Shown: positions 1 through 7,255, counted from the stretch's first letter. The stretch is 11,091 nt of DNA from Gyrodactylus bullatarudis (GCA_012064415.1 SSNU01002949.1:1-11091), one strand, 5' to 3'. The notes: generated from the sequence alone by a model not told the origin. Program-made: numbers and translations.

Positions 1-465
1 GGTTCTCGAAGAAAGTTATGCTCACAGTTTTCTGGACAAGAAAAGGAGTAATCCACTATGAACTTATGGATTATGGTCAGACTGTCACTTCTCAAAGATA
101 TCTAGACTCATTAAGGCAGATGGTTGCTAAATTGAAGGATAAATTCCCAAGATTCGGAAGGATTTCATTCCAACAAGATAACGCCTGACCTCATCTGGGA
201 AGAGATGTCAAAAATTTTTTTCAAGATGAGAATATCGATGTCATAGAACATCCTCCTTATAGTCCTGACCTAGCCCCGGCAGATTATCATCTTTTCAGAA
301 ACACTTTTTAAAGGGGAAAAATTCCTCAATAAAGGAGAAGTCGAAAATGGCCTTATCAACTTTTTTGATTCAAAAAGTCAAGAGTTTTACGCTGATGGGA
401 TTGATCAGCTTCCTATTCGTTAGCAGAAATGTATTAATTCTGCTGGAGAATATTTTGATTTTTGA
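1..465 (+). pseudogene. Mariner-family (DD34D) transposase, 3' half, decayed
   Basis: The window opens inside a mariner transposase gene whose 5' half lies off the left edge. From base 3 the frame reads typical mariner catalytic-domain sequence: KKVMLTVFW, then the second catalytic Asp in QDNA (GAT 177-179), then HPPYSPDLAPADYHLF with the third catalytic Asp. There are 34 residues between these two Asp, which is the mariner DD34D spacing. The gene is dead. The conserved Arg of DNARPH has become TGA (186-188), which looks like CGA-to-TGA decay. A frameshift lies near 302-312, after which the C-terminal part (EFYADGIDQLPIR) continues in another frame. The conserved Trp after QLPIR is TAG (421-423). 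The original stop is probably TGA 463-465. I could not identify the 3' terminal inverted repeat. The protein is clearly diverged from the second mariner relic at 4771-5575, so the two are separate insertions. Confidence 0.9.
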
Positions 466-578
466 ATATTTTTTTTCATCTCTAAAGTCTCATTTCTTTT
501 GACGCAACCATCTACCACTACTTTATAGAAAATTTAAAATATTATTTCTGAAAGTTTTGAGAAAAACAAAAAATATTT

Positions 579-1185
579 GTAATCTTAAAACTAACGATAT
601 AGTTTGATAAGCTTGCTTCTTATACAGTGCACTGTGAAGCTCATGGATTCCAGATAATAAATTTTTATTAAGATCACTAACTTGTTATTCCTGATAACCG
701 GTAACAAATTTAATCAACTAATCAGTTAAAATCCTTACGAAAAATTAATAACATTGGCTGAATTTTAACACTTGATACGTCTTATTCTCTGGAATCCATG
801 AGTCTCACAGTGCACTGTATAAGAAGACTCAATTCCAGATCCAACACAATTGGATTGTTTGATAAGAAATCTTCATAGCCTTAACAAAGCCTTTTAAATT
901 TTCGAATTGTGAGATTTATTCCCTAAACGATAAGCAAAGTGATGGATTTATTAGAAATCCAACAGTATACGGGCCTTTATAATACAGGTAAAACCCCTGA
1001 AAGTGGAACAGTAAGCTATATTTGATAACTGAATAGCTTGTTAATCTTAAAACATGGTAATAAGTTTATCAAACTATTCCGTTAGTTTTAAGGTTACCTG
1101 ATATTTTTGAAACTATCAAAGATTTAATTTTGTTACCGAGTAACAAGTTTAATAAACAATTCCGTTAGTCTTAAGACTACCTGAT
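579..1185. repeat. Four diverged copies of a ~40-bp dispersed repeat
   Basis: Related segments lie at about 579-617 (inverted), 700-738, 1056-1098 and 1139-1185. The best shared core is TTTATCAAACTATTCCGTTA followed by GTTTTAAGGTTAC; copies 579-617 and 1056-1098 match most closely. The last two copies both run into ACCTGATA. Two copies are introduced by a short palindrome (TGTTACCGAGTAACA at 1131-1145 and TAACCGGTA near 695-703). One copy sits inside the small palindromic element at 616-826. No coding potential is evident. They may be remnants of one MITE or a broken satellite; I do not recognise the family. Confidence 0.5.
616..826. mobile_element. Small palindromic MITE-like element (211 bp)
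   Basis: Two 45-bp arms, 616-660 and 782-826, are inverted copies of each other with 42 of 45 bases matching. The middle is 121 bp of AT-rich, non-coding sequence. Each arm contains a perfect 12-bp palindrome, ACAGTGCACTGT. No target-site duplication is obvious at the arm ends. Alternatively the true termini start at CAGTGCACTG next to TA (TA at 623-624 and 818-819), as for a Tc1/mariner-type MITE. The outer nine bases of each arm would then be an inverted match beyond the element, which is harder to explain. The superfamily is undecided. Confidence 0.6.
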
Positions 1186-1273
1186 ACAAATATACATCTG
1201 GTCATGTATGTAAGCAACAAAATTATTATACTCTCGGAATAAAAACCACGTGATTTTCAACTTTCTATATATG
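827..1273. other. Intergenic, no convincing gene
   Basis: AT-rich sequence between the small palindromic element and the first peptide gene. It contains two of the ~40-bp repeat copies (1056-1098, 1139-1185). A short open stretch at 942-987 ends in a GTAAAA donor-like site, and the opposite strand has an acceptor-like CACTTTCAG just before another short open stretch. Neither can be linked to a start or a partner exon, so I do not call a gene. Confidence 0.5.
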
Positions 1274-1279
1274 TATAAA
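1274..1279 (+). promoter_or_regulatory. TATA box of the plus-strand small secreted-peptide gene
   Basis: TATAAA lies 37 bp upstream of the ATG at 1311. This would place transcription start at about 1300-1305 and leave a very short 5' UTR. The mirrored gene at 1684-2201 has the same arrangement, which supports both. Confidence 0.55.
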
Positions 1280-1310
1280 CATCAACCTGTAATTTTTATG
1301 ATTATCAAAG

Positions 1311-1608
1311 ATGAAAAGGAATGTGATTGCTTTCATTTTGTTGCTGAGCTTTTACTTGGTCTCTTCAGAATTAGGTAAGCATTAGTTCTAAAACCTTTTC
1401 TCGTAGAAGATGAAAATGATGAATATTTTGAGGAATCCACTATAGCTCGTAGGTTTTGCTATCACATTTAATTTTTCTAGCTTGGTATCACAGGAAAAAT
1501 GGTAATGATTCGAAAGAAGCTCGAGAACATCATTCTGCAGGAGGACGACCTGAATACGAAATCGGTGAAAATTACCCCCTAGACATGTTGATTAGGGCTG
1601 GAGAATGA
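1311..1608 (+). CDS. Small secreted peptide gene, two exons (~63 aa), function unknown
   Basis: Exon 1 (1311-1374) starts MKRN and continues with a strongly hydrophobic core (VIAFILLLSFYLV) ending VSSEL, a good signal peptide. It stops at G|GTAAGC, a consensus donor, in phase 1. A 106-bp intron ends in a T-rich ATTTTTCTAG acceptor. Exon 2 (1481-1608) then continues in frame from the split Ala codon for 41 more codons to TGA. The predicted mature peptide is about 42-45 aa, hydrophilic, without Cys, starting near WYHRKNGND and ending MLIRAGE. A TATA box lies 37 bp upstream, and an AATAAA lies at 1760-1765. The layout matches the convergent gene at 1684-2201. I recognise no family. The exon structure is my assembly by eye; signal peptide, splice sites and open frame agree, but no transcript evidence is available. 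It could be a pseudogene or a chance combination. Confidence 0.55.
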
Positions 1609-1631
1609 AAAAGATTTCGATTTTCAGAATT

Positions 1632-1637
1632 TTTATT
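1632..1637 (-). terminator. AATAAA polyadenylation signal for the minus-strand peptide gene
   Basis: On the minus strand AATAAA occurs about 47 bp past the TAA stop (1684-1686). This lies in the short gap between the two convergent genes, where a 3' end is expected. Confidence 0.45.
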
Positions 1638-1683
1638 TTGATCATTTTAATCCATTATCATTCTCATTTCTTGTTCAGTTAAT

Positions 1684-2201
1684 TTAATTCAAAGCATCTT
1701 TGAGATCAAATTCAGGTTTCCATGCTAGAAATGAGTTAAATTAAAACGATGAATTGTAAAATAAAGGTTTAAATTACGATTTGGTGGTCCTGGAGGAGTT
1801 GGTTTCTTTGTTGTTGTCTTGTCGTCAGACTTGTATCCCTCTTGAAAAAGTAATGAGTTTGAAGTAACTTCATCAAAATTTCGACTCGTAAGATATTTTT
1901 TTAATTTGAGATTTTTATAATTTGTCTTATTTAATATTAATATTGGGATATTTTACTTCACTAAAAATATTTCTATTCATCATTCAAGATTTGATTGCTT
2001 ACTTCTTAAAGCATCTTTGAGGTCAAACTCTCTATTGTCCGTTTTTTCTTAAATGAAAATGGCAAAATTAGTTCGTTATTTTCATCAGTTAGTATGAGGA
2101 AATTATAGAAGATTTATTGATTCAAACTTACTTTTTATTAATCCGCAATTAACTGCGACCATGAAGAAGCAGACGAGGAATAATACTAGTTTTACGTTCA
2201 T
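1684..2201 (-). CDS. Small secreted peptide gene, four exons (~72 aa), with a duplicated EFDLKDAL exon
   Basis: Read on the minus strand, the exons are 2201-2132, 2047-2003, 1840-1778 and 1724-1684. Exon 1 encodes a signal peptide (MNVK, then LVLFLVCFFMVAV, then NCG) and ends at A|GTAAGT. Intron 1 has a TACTAAC branch-point-like motif and a CATTTAAG acceptor. All three introns are phase 1, so exons 2 (45 nt) and 3 (63 nt) are symmetrical and can be gained or lost without changing frame. Exon 2 ends REFDLKDALR and exon 4 ends PEFDLKDALN before TAA, so the two carry the same eight-residue block with few DNA changes. Exon 3 is a Lys/Thr/Pro-rich linker (KKPTPPGPP). A TATA box lies 43 bp upstream of the ATG and AATAAA lies downstream. 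The product should be a secreted, highly charged peptide or a precursor of repeated peptides. Family and function are not recognised. Intron 3's donor (C|GTAATT) is the weakest junction. Confidence 0.65.
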
Positions 2202-2238
2202 AATTCGAGTTTTTTAATCACAATGTTCTCTCAGAGTA

Positions 2239-2244
2239 TTTATA
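2239..2244 (-). promoter_or_regulatory. TATA box of the minus-strand small secreted-peptide gene
   Basis: On the minus strand TATAAATAC is found 43 bp before the ATG (2201). The expected start of transcription is about 2210-2218, near the sequence CATTGTGATTA. Confidence 0.6.
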
Positions 2245-2511
2245 GTTTAATTCTCCTGATAATACGTGATCAAAGAACCCATTTTCCTACAAAGTACCAT
2301 TCAGATTGTAAAAATGAAAAAAAAGGACTTTAAAGAAAAGTTAATTTTAACCCTGTAAATTTTAATCAATAAATGTTTGGTATTCTTTTTTTCTTGTGAA
2401 ATTTTGTGCTTCTAAAAATATCAGTTTTAGCTTAGCAACCTTCTGTTGTAAAGAAGCATTATCGAACTACATTAAATTTAGGTCTACTTGTAAATGACCG
2501 ATCATTTTCAG

Positions 2512-2598
2512 AAGAAACCTTACTACAGTCGTGGACCGAACTGGTGGAGTAAGCCATTCCGACGAAAACAAAGCGGCATATACCACGAAAAGGTGTAA
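2512..2598 (+). other. Possible orphan terminal exon of a third small peptide gene
   Basis: CATTTTCAG at 2503-2511 is a good splice acceptor. It is followed by a locally GC-richer stretch reading KKPYYSRGPNWWSKPFRR and 10 more residues to TAA (2596-2598). The size and composition (basic, aromatic, short) resemble the last exons of the two neighbouring peptide genes. I could not find a signal-peptide exon for it upstream. A hydrophobic start at 2373 (MFGILFFL) hits TGA at once. All three forward frames stay open for a while here, so the reading frame is not certain. It may be a lost gene or chance. Confidence 0.25.
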
Positions 2599-3763
2599 AA
2601 TAGATCAAAATTTTGCAAGAAATCCATTGGGGGAATTATTTTGTTTGAAAATTAATGTTTAGGGCCCCAAAATTTTTATGGATCAAAATTGATTACTTTA
2701 AAGGTTAATACTGACTTTATTATTTGCTCCAGAGAGAATAAAAAATGTTCATTGGAACCTATTAAATGCGCTCTTTCATTCAAAATAAAAAATTCTACAA
2801 AAACCCTTCTTTCAAAAGTCGTTTTACACCATTTTACTCAAAATTAGTATTGTAATAAGTCATATTTCCCTATATAGGAACACATTTGAGACCTTGTGGA
2901 TCTAACTTCACAAAATACCTAGCTGAAAAGGGTCTCAATAGAAAGACAAATAAATTCTGATCATTATATGTATAGGATTTATTAATTAGTAAGATAGATC
3001 CGTATAAATTATACCGAAACAAGAAATTCATAAATTTATGAAAAATTGGACTTTTTGACTTCTTCATTCTGCTATTATTCAGGAAAATTAATAGATTTAC
3101 TAGTCAGAAAATTATTAAGAACTATATATAAATGATTAATGGATGTTCTGAAAGACCCTGTCAGCAGTCATAAGCTTAAAATAAAATTCTTCCAAGTCTG
3201 GTCAAAAGTTGAGATCAAACGACTTTAATAATGAGATGTTAAACAGTTTGAGTATGAATAATACTTAATTTTAGTTGCTCTATCGAACTATTAAAAAATC
3301 TATTCGCTAAATAAGCGTTTCATGTTAAAATTAACAAAATAAGAAATTATAATAGAATTACTCAGTACGAAAAAGTTCTGTTTATTTAAGAAAAACAAAA
3401 TTTAAACTTGAAAAAAGGTTCAGATTCGTTTTATTTCTTCATATTCGTATGATATTTTTTCAGATATTTCTAAATTGATGAGCTTAAACGATTGTAGATG
3501 TTTTATTTTTTGAGATTTACTTTTAACTTTACATGTGTAAATTTTTAAATATAAATTCTAAGAGGAGAAATTTCCTAATTTTACTAGTTTCAATCGAAGA
3601 AAGATCCATTTTATCTCCGAAAATTGAAGAGGACAAACAGTTATATTATAATGTTTCCATTTCTTCAATATAATTGATTCCTATCTATGATTAATAATAT
3701 TCATAAAATTAGAGATTTCATCTCATCCATTCTCTTTAATTAAGACAAAACTAAGTTTTATTG
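2599..3763. other. About 1.2 kb of AT-rich sequence without a recognisable gene
   Basis: Only short open stretches (under about 70 codons) occur. None starts with a signal peptide or resembles a known family, and none has matching splice sites. A 65-codon minus-strand stretch at 2870-3067 is Lys/Phe/Ile-rich, as expected from AT-rich non-coding DNA. Scattered AATAAA motifs are not tied to a gene. Confidence 0.6.
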
Positions 3764-4472
3764 AGATTGACTATAACGTTTTTCGCTTGCTACCTGACTA
3801 TGTTGTCTTCTGGCTTGTATTGGTCTATCTGGTAGAAAAAGAAAGGGAAGAGAAAGGTGAAGTATATTTTAAAGAATAAGGATTATGAAAATTATAGTGA
3901 TTGTTATAGTAATCAGAATTATTATAGTAATAACTCTGATAATATAATTCCTCACTTGAAAGAAAATTAAAATTCAGATTAGAATAAAAACCATTTATAT
4001 TACCCTGATAAAAATATTTAGGACTCACTCAATATTTCGAATACATGTCGTATTCTTCTTCTGGCGTGAGATTTCTCAAAAAACTTAGGATACTTAAAAC
4101 CTTGTGTGTCTAATCAAAACCTTAAACCAATCAGATTTCTTCTCAACTTTAATCAATCAATTCTAACCAACGATTTCCAATATTTACATCCGTATTCGAA
4201 ATATTGTGTGAGTCCTAACTATTTTTATCAGGGTAATATAAATGTTTTTTATTCTAATCTGAATTTTAATTTTCTTTCAAGTGAGGAATTATATTATCAG
4301 AGTTATTACTATAATAATTCTGATTACTATAACAATCACTATAATTTTCATAACCCTTATTCTTTAAAATATACTTCACCTTTCTCTTCCCTTTCTTTTT
4401 CTACCAGATAGACCAATACAAGCCAGAAGACAACATAGTCAGGTAGCAAGCGAAAAACGTTATAGTCAATCT
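3764..4472. repeat. Near-perfect inverted duplication (281-bp arms, 147-bp loop)
   Basis: Left arm 3764-4044 and right arm 4192-4472 are reverse complements with 277 of 281 bases matching and no indels. The loop is 4045-4191. A transcript through it would fold into a very long hairpin. The flanks show no target-site duplication and the arm ends do not look like transposon termini, so an inverted segmental duplication is more likely than a MITE. Each arm, read outward from the loop, has a Tyr/Asn-rich open stretch (ending SFSTR, stop TAG) of at least 67 codons, but it has no ATG; the in-frame starts are GTG. The same arms contain CTTTTTCTACCAG, a strong acceptor-like site, followed by an open frame RPIQARRQHSQVASEKRYSQS. 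In the left copy this stops two codons beyond the arm; in the right copy it runs on to about 4623. This may be a duplicated 3' exon, but no start exon is visible. Confidence 0.85.
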
Positions 4473-4770
4473 ATGCCGAACAGCTCCCTGAAGAACTACT
4501 TGGTTCAAAATTTTAATTTTATTGAGATGAAAATTATTGAAATAAGCATACTTTATAAGGATTATGTATTATATTTGTTGAATTTTAATCCATCTATAAT
4601 TTATCTTGCAATCTTATATTTATGATTTTTAAATCATAGTGTTCTATGACTTTCATCCGAAATTTAACCATTCCATATGTTTTCTCAGTAGGGTGATGTA
4701 CTACTGAGGCTCCATATGTTTTACATAGTATATATGTTTTTCCATACTATGTTTTCTTTCAGACGGTTGA
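4473..4770. other. Intergenic, small hairpin only
   Basis: AT-rich. It contains an 8-bp stem hairpin (CTCAGTAG 4684-4691 with CTACTGAG 4701-4708) and several CCATATGTTTT-like words at 4672-4752. This may be the degraded 5' part of the mariner insertion that follows, but no mariner terminal repeat can be recognised. Confidence 0.4.
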
Positions 4771-5575
4771 TTGATATTTGAATATTTGACATATCTATCT
4801 TCTAGAGCGCTTTCTGCTCAATTGAATGTGTCTGACCACTCAGTTTGTCAAGTTCTACGTAAGGAAAATTTCGTAAACTCATATGATGAGTTTGTGCCAC
4901 ACGAGCTCAATGATTCTCAAAAAAAGCGTCGAGTTGAAGCAGCCAAAAGGCTACTCCACAAGATTTAGTACGACAATTTTCTGAAGAATATTGTTACAGC
5001 TGATGAAAAGTGGATTTATTTGAGTGATCAGAGTCAAAAAAGGTCATGGAAGAGAGTTATTAACCCAGGCTACTCAAAAACGATTCACCAAGAAGGTGAT
5101 GTTGACTGTATTCTGGACAATGAAAGGAATTGTGCACTTTAAGCTCTTGGATTATGGTAAAACTGTCAATACTGAGCGTTATTTGTCTTATTTGAATAGG
5201 ATGGTGCTCAAACTTAGACAAAACTACCCAAGATTTGGCAGAATAACTTTTCTTCAAGACAATGCCAGACCTTATCTGGGAAAAGAGGTTTAGAAATTTT
5301 TTGAAGAAGAAAACTTTGAACGCATTGTCCACCCACCGTATAGTCCGGATCTTGCTCCGTCTGATTACCACCTTTTCAGGTCATTAAAACATTTTCTAGA
5401 GGGTAAACATTTCAGATCAAAAGAGAAGGTAAAAATTGGACTTGAAGACTATTTGGCGTCAAAATTTGAAGAATTCTACGCAGATGGTATCCAACAACTG
5501 CCAATTCGTTGGGGAAAATGCCTCAACTCTTCAGGAAACTATTCACATTTAATGTTCATACTGAAATTTATATAA
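4771..5575 (+). pseudogene. Mariner-family (DD34D) transposase, decayed, 5' truncated
   Basis: The relic covers about the last 265 residues of a mariner transposase, which is usually about 340-350 aa. The first helix-turn-helix is missing. The second is visible as LSSRALSAQLNVSDHSVCQV. The linker NDSQKKRRVEAAKRLL follows, then the first catalytic Asp in TADEKWI (GAT 5002-5004), the second in LQDNARPY (GAC 5258-5260), and the third in YSPDLAPSDYHLF (GAT 5363-5365). The last two have 34 residues between them. The C-terminus ends with GIQQLPIRWGKCLN. Breaks: TAG at 4966-4968, a frameshift near 5050-5070, and TAG at 5291-5293 after GKEV. The first two Asp lie about 85 codons apart instead of the usual ~92, so a small deletion is likely. 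The apparent start is not ATG. It is a non-functional insertion from a mariner lineage different from the copy at 1-465. Confidence 0.92.
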
Positions 5576-5873
5576 AATATCAGTATATGCTTAATTCATA
5601 TTTAGTCCCATTACTTTTCTAGCAACTTAATACATCAATTAGAAAATTTAGGAATCGGGGTTATTTTAATCCTCTCGCTCCCATGGCCAAAATAGAAGGA
5701 CATCATTATTTTTTTCTGTAATCCTACTAATTAGACTCATGCAATCATTGTTTGTTTCGATAACTTATTTGTAAGATCACACCTTCATAGTTTTTCAAAT
5801 GAGGTCGTATACGTCCGATCAGTACTCAAAAGGTAAGAAAAAAATCAATTCTACTTGTAAGCGACAAAAGTGA
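5576..5873. other. Intergenic flank of the foldback insertion
   Basis: No gene is visible. At 5851-5865 lies CTACTTGTAAGCGAC, which recurs at 9643-9657 and, with changes, at 2484-2499. If the foldback element is removed, this segment lies about 75 bp downstream of the piggyBac transposase stop. It may therefore be the remaining 3' flank of that element. Confidence 0.4.
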
Positions 5874-5882
5874 TTTTAATTA
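5874..5882. repeat. Left target-site duplication of the foldback element
   Basis: TTTTAATTA immediately before the GGGTTATTC terminus. It is identical to 8217-8225. A 9-bp duplication is typical of Mutator-like and foldback elements. Confidence 0.85.
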
Positions 5883-5897
5883 GGGTTATTCACCATG

Positions 5898-6027
5898 TTA
5901 GTATCAATTTTTTAATTATTTTCACGAATAGTATAATAGACCGGTATTATTTTCCACAGTAGTATCAATAATTAAAATTATTTCAAAAACAGTATAATAT
6001 ACCAATATATATTTTCAGAATTAGTAT
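5898..6027 (+). repeat. Left-end subrepeat array, five units, ~31-bp period
   Basis: Core heptamers TAGTAT with one preceding base start at 5898, 5928, 5959, 5989 and 6021 (spacings 30, 31, 30, 32). From the second unit on, each is preceded by a TTTC-A motif. The right end has the same array plus one extra 28-bp insert, so unit number varies. The spacing is three helical turns, as expected for protein sites on one DNA face. A transposase-binding role is inferred. Confidence 0.75.
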
Positions 6028-6151
6028 TAATTTGAAGAAACATAGCTACAATCAGATCAATTTCGAAAAACAAGATTTATTCGTTTAAAAGTCAGCAAAA
6101 TTGAACAAATACAGTTTATAGAAATCATAATAAGATTTTCTCGGCTACTGA

Positions 6152-6477
6152 GCAGACATTAGACTCCTATTCTATTGACATTGACCAATTAAACAATGTT
6201 TTTTAACAGCTATTAAAAAGAAAAACAAACAAGATGTCAAATAAAATGTAATAAATTGTTATTTTAATCATGGTCTCATCTAATCTCCCCCTAAAAAATT
6301 TCTAGCCAATCAAAATTAGAAGATTAAGATGGGCTTAGACTCTTAGGCTATTCATTTTTACGATTCACATGCCCGAAAAAGGTTGTTCCTTTTCATCTTT
6401 CATTTATAAAGGAATCTAAATGTCTTAAAGTTCATAGAACAATAAATCCTGAAATTTATCTAGTCGGGAAAAATTAG
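6152..6477. other. Interior of the nested repeat, no readable coding sequence
   Basis: AT-rich sequence upstream of the SWIM-like fragment. It should correspond to earlier transposase or intron sequence, but I cannot recognise transposase motifs in it in any frame. Confidence 0.4.
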
Positions 6478-6782
6478 ACAAATCTAATTTTCAAAATAGT
6501 TGATCTAAAAGTGTTATCATGTTCTTGTGGATTTATGAAGATGAACTGTTTTATATGCGTACATGTTATTGCAGCACTGACTTATAATAATTTGAATATA
6601 GAAAACTACCTTTCGAATCATTACAAGATATCAGAATTGAAAAAATGTACAGTACTGAATTTAATTTCTGTGATTTAGATGGTCTGAAATCATCAAATCT
6701 GAAACCGAAGTCCGATTCCCGTAAAAGAGGAAGACTTAAGAAGAAAAGAATTCGTTCAGTAGCCGAGAAAATCTTATTATGA
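6478..6782 (+). pseudogene. MULE transposase C-terminal fragment with SWIM-like zinc finger
   Basis: The frame from 6478 reads LIFKIVDLKVLSCSCGF, then MKMNCFICVHVIAAL. The C-x-C ... C-x-H pattern (TGT 6520, TGT 6526, TGC 6556, CAT 6562) followed by VIAAL matches the SWIM zinc finger found near the C-terminus of Mutator-like transposases. The frame meets TAG at 6676-6678. A frameshift near 6645-6655 leads into a second frame reading YSTEFNFCDLDGLK and then a basic tail, SRKRGRLKKKRIRSVAEKIL, ending at TGA 6780-6782. A Lys/Arg-rich tail of the KRGRxKKKR type is common at MULE C-termini. The DDE core is absent. The fragment supports assigning the whole foldback element to the MULE superfamily; a domain search would settle it. 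Confidence 0.6.
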
Positions 6783-6910
6783 TTTCTATAAACTGTATTT
6801 GTTCAATTTTGCTGACTTTTAAACGAATAAATCTTGTTTTTCGAAATTGATCTGATTGTAGCTATGTTTCTTCAAATTAATACTAATTCTGAAAAGAGGT
6901 ATTTGCAAAA

Positions 6911-7142
6911 TTAGTCCATAGTACATGCGTTTAATCAGATTTAGTCTATAGAACCATTCATTTAATCAGATTTAGTCTGAACTTTTCCATACCTGCGTGT
7001 ATTTAATTTTCACAATTAGTCTATTTATAATTTATTTTGTTCAGAACTAGTCTACATTTGTTCACATTTAGTTTTAGTATTTAGAATTTAGTCAAAAAAA
7101 TCTTTTATAGTTCAAATCTAGTATGGTTTTCAAAAATAGTAT
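6911..7142 (+). repeat. Inner subrepeat array of the left arm
   Basis: TTAGTC/TTAGTAT-type cores start at 6911, 6941, 6972, 7016, 7047, 7068, 7074, 7088, 7118 and 7136. Several intervals are again 30-31 bp and others are shorter or longer. Many units are preceded by TTC-A or TC-A, as in the outer array. The complementary copy is at 7776-8050. Confidence 0.65.
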
Positions 7143-7182
7143 ATTTATAAACATAAAAATCTCATAGTTTCTCTTTGGATCC
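7119..7182. repeat. 64-bp direct repeat, first copy
   Basis: This segment recurs at 7666-7729 in the same orientation with one mismatch. It spans the inner end of arm segment C and ends at GGATCC. The two copies enclose the central 483 bp of the element. Confidence 0.8.
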
Positions 7183-7255
7183 ACGCATCATTGATCAAAC
7201 ATCATTTTGGTCGGCATTGTAAAGAACGTTGACTTCGAGAGTTTTCTTCTTTCAG

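Larger units (their letters stand above)
6012..6895. repeat. Nested perfect 140-bp inverted repeat inside the left arm
   Basis: 6012-6151 and 6756-6895 are perfect reverse complements over 140 bp, enclosing 604 bp. The right copy contains the last codons of the transposase fragment (SVAEKILL, stop TGA 6780-6782) and its 3' sequence including AATAAA near 6824. The left copy is joined directly to the element terminus. The left junction therefore looks like a genuine element end (gene 3' end, then subterminal sequence, then subrepeats, then GGG terminus, read on the minus strand). The right copy was apparently joined to segment C by rearrangement or template switching. Confidence 0.85.

Noticed and set aside
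942..987. Short open stretch with ATG and GTAAAA donor (plus), and an acceptor-led stretch on the opposite strand (about 1003 down to 920)
   Set aside because: Neither connects to another exon and each is under 30 codons; chance is a sufficient explanation.
2373..2436. MFGILFFL hydrophobic start as a signal peptide for the orphan exon
   Set aside because: It meets TGA after eight codons and has no splice donor in frame.
2870..3067. 65-codon minus-strand open frame
   Set aside because: Composition is typical of AT-rich non-coding DNA; no signal peptide, splice partner or family resemblance.
3825..4028. 67-codon minus-strand open frame
   Set aside because: The mirror copy of the same palindrome arm; also GTG-initiated.
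4106..4411. 101-codon Tyr/Asn-rich plus-strand open frame
   Set aside because: It begins with GTG, has no ATG, is low complexity, and two thirds of it is simply the palindrome arm. Three of the four arm mismatches change the amino acid or the start, so there is no sign of selection on the protein.
5060..5371. 103-codon minus-strand open frame
   Set aside because: Antisense of the mariner transposase catalytic region; no independent evidence.
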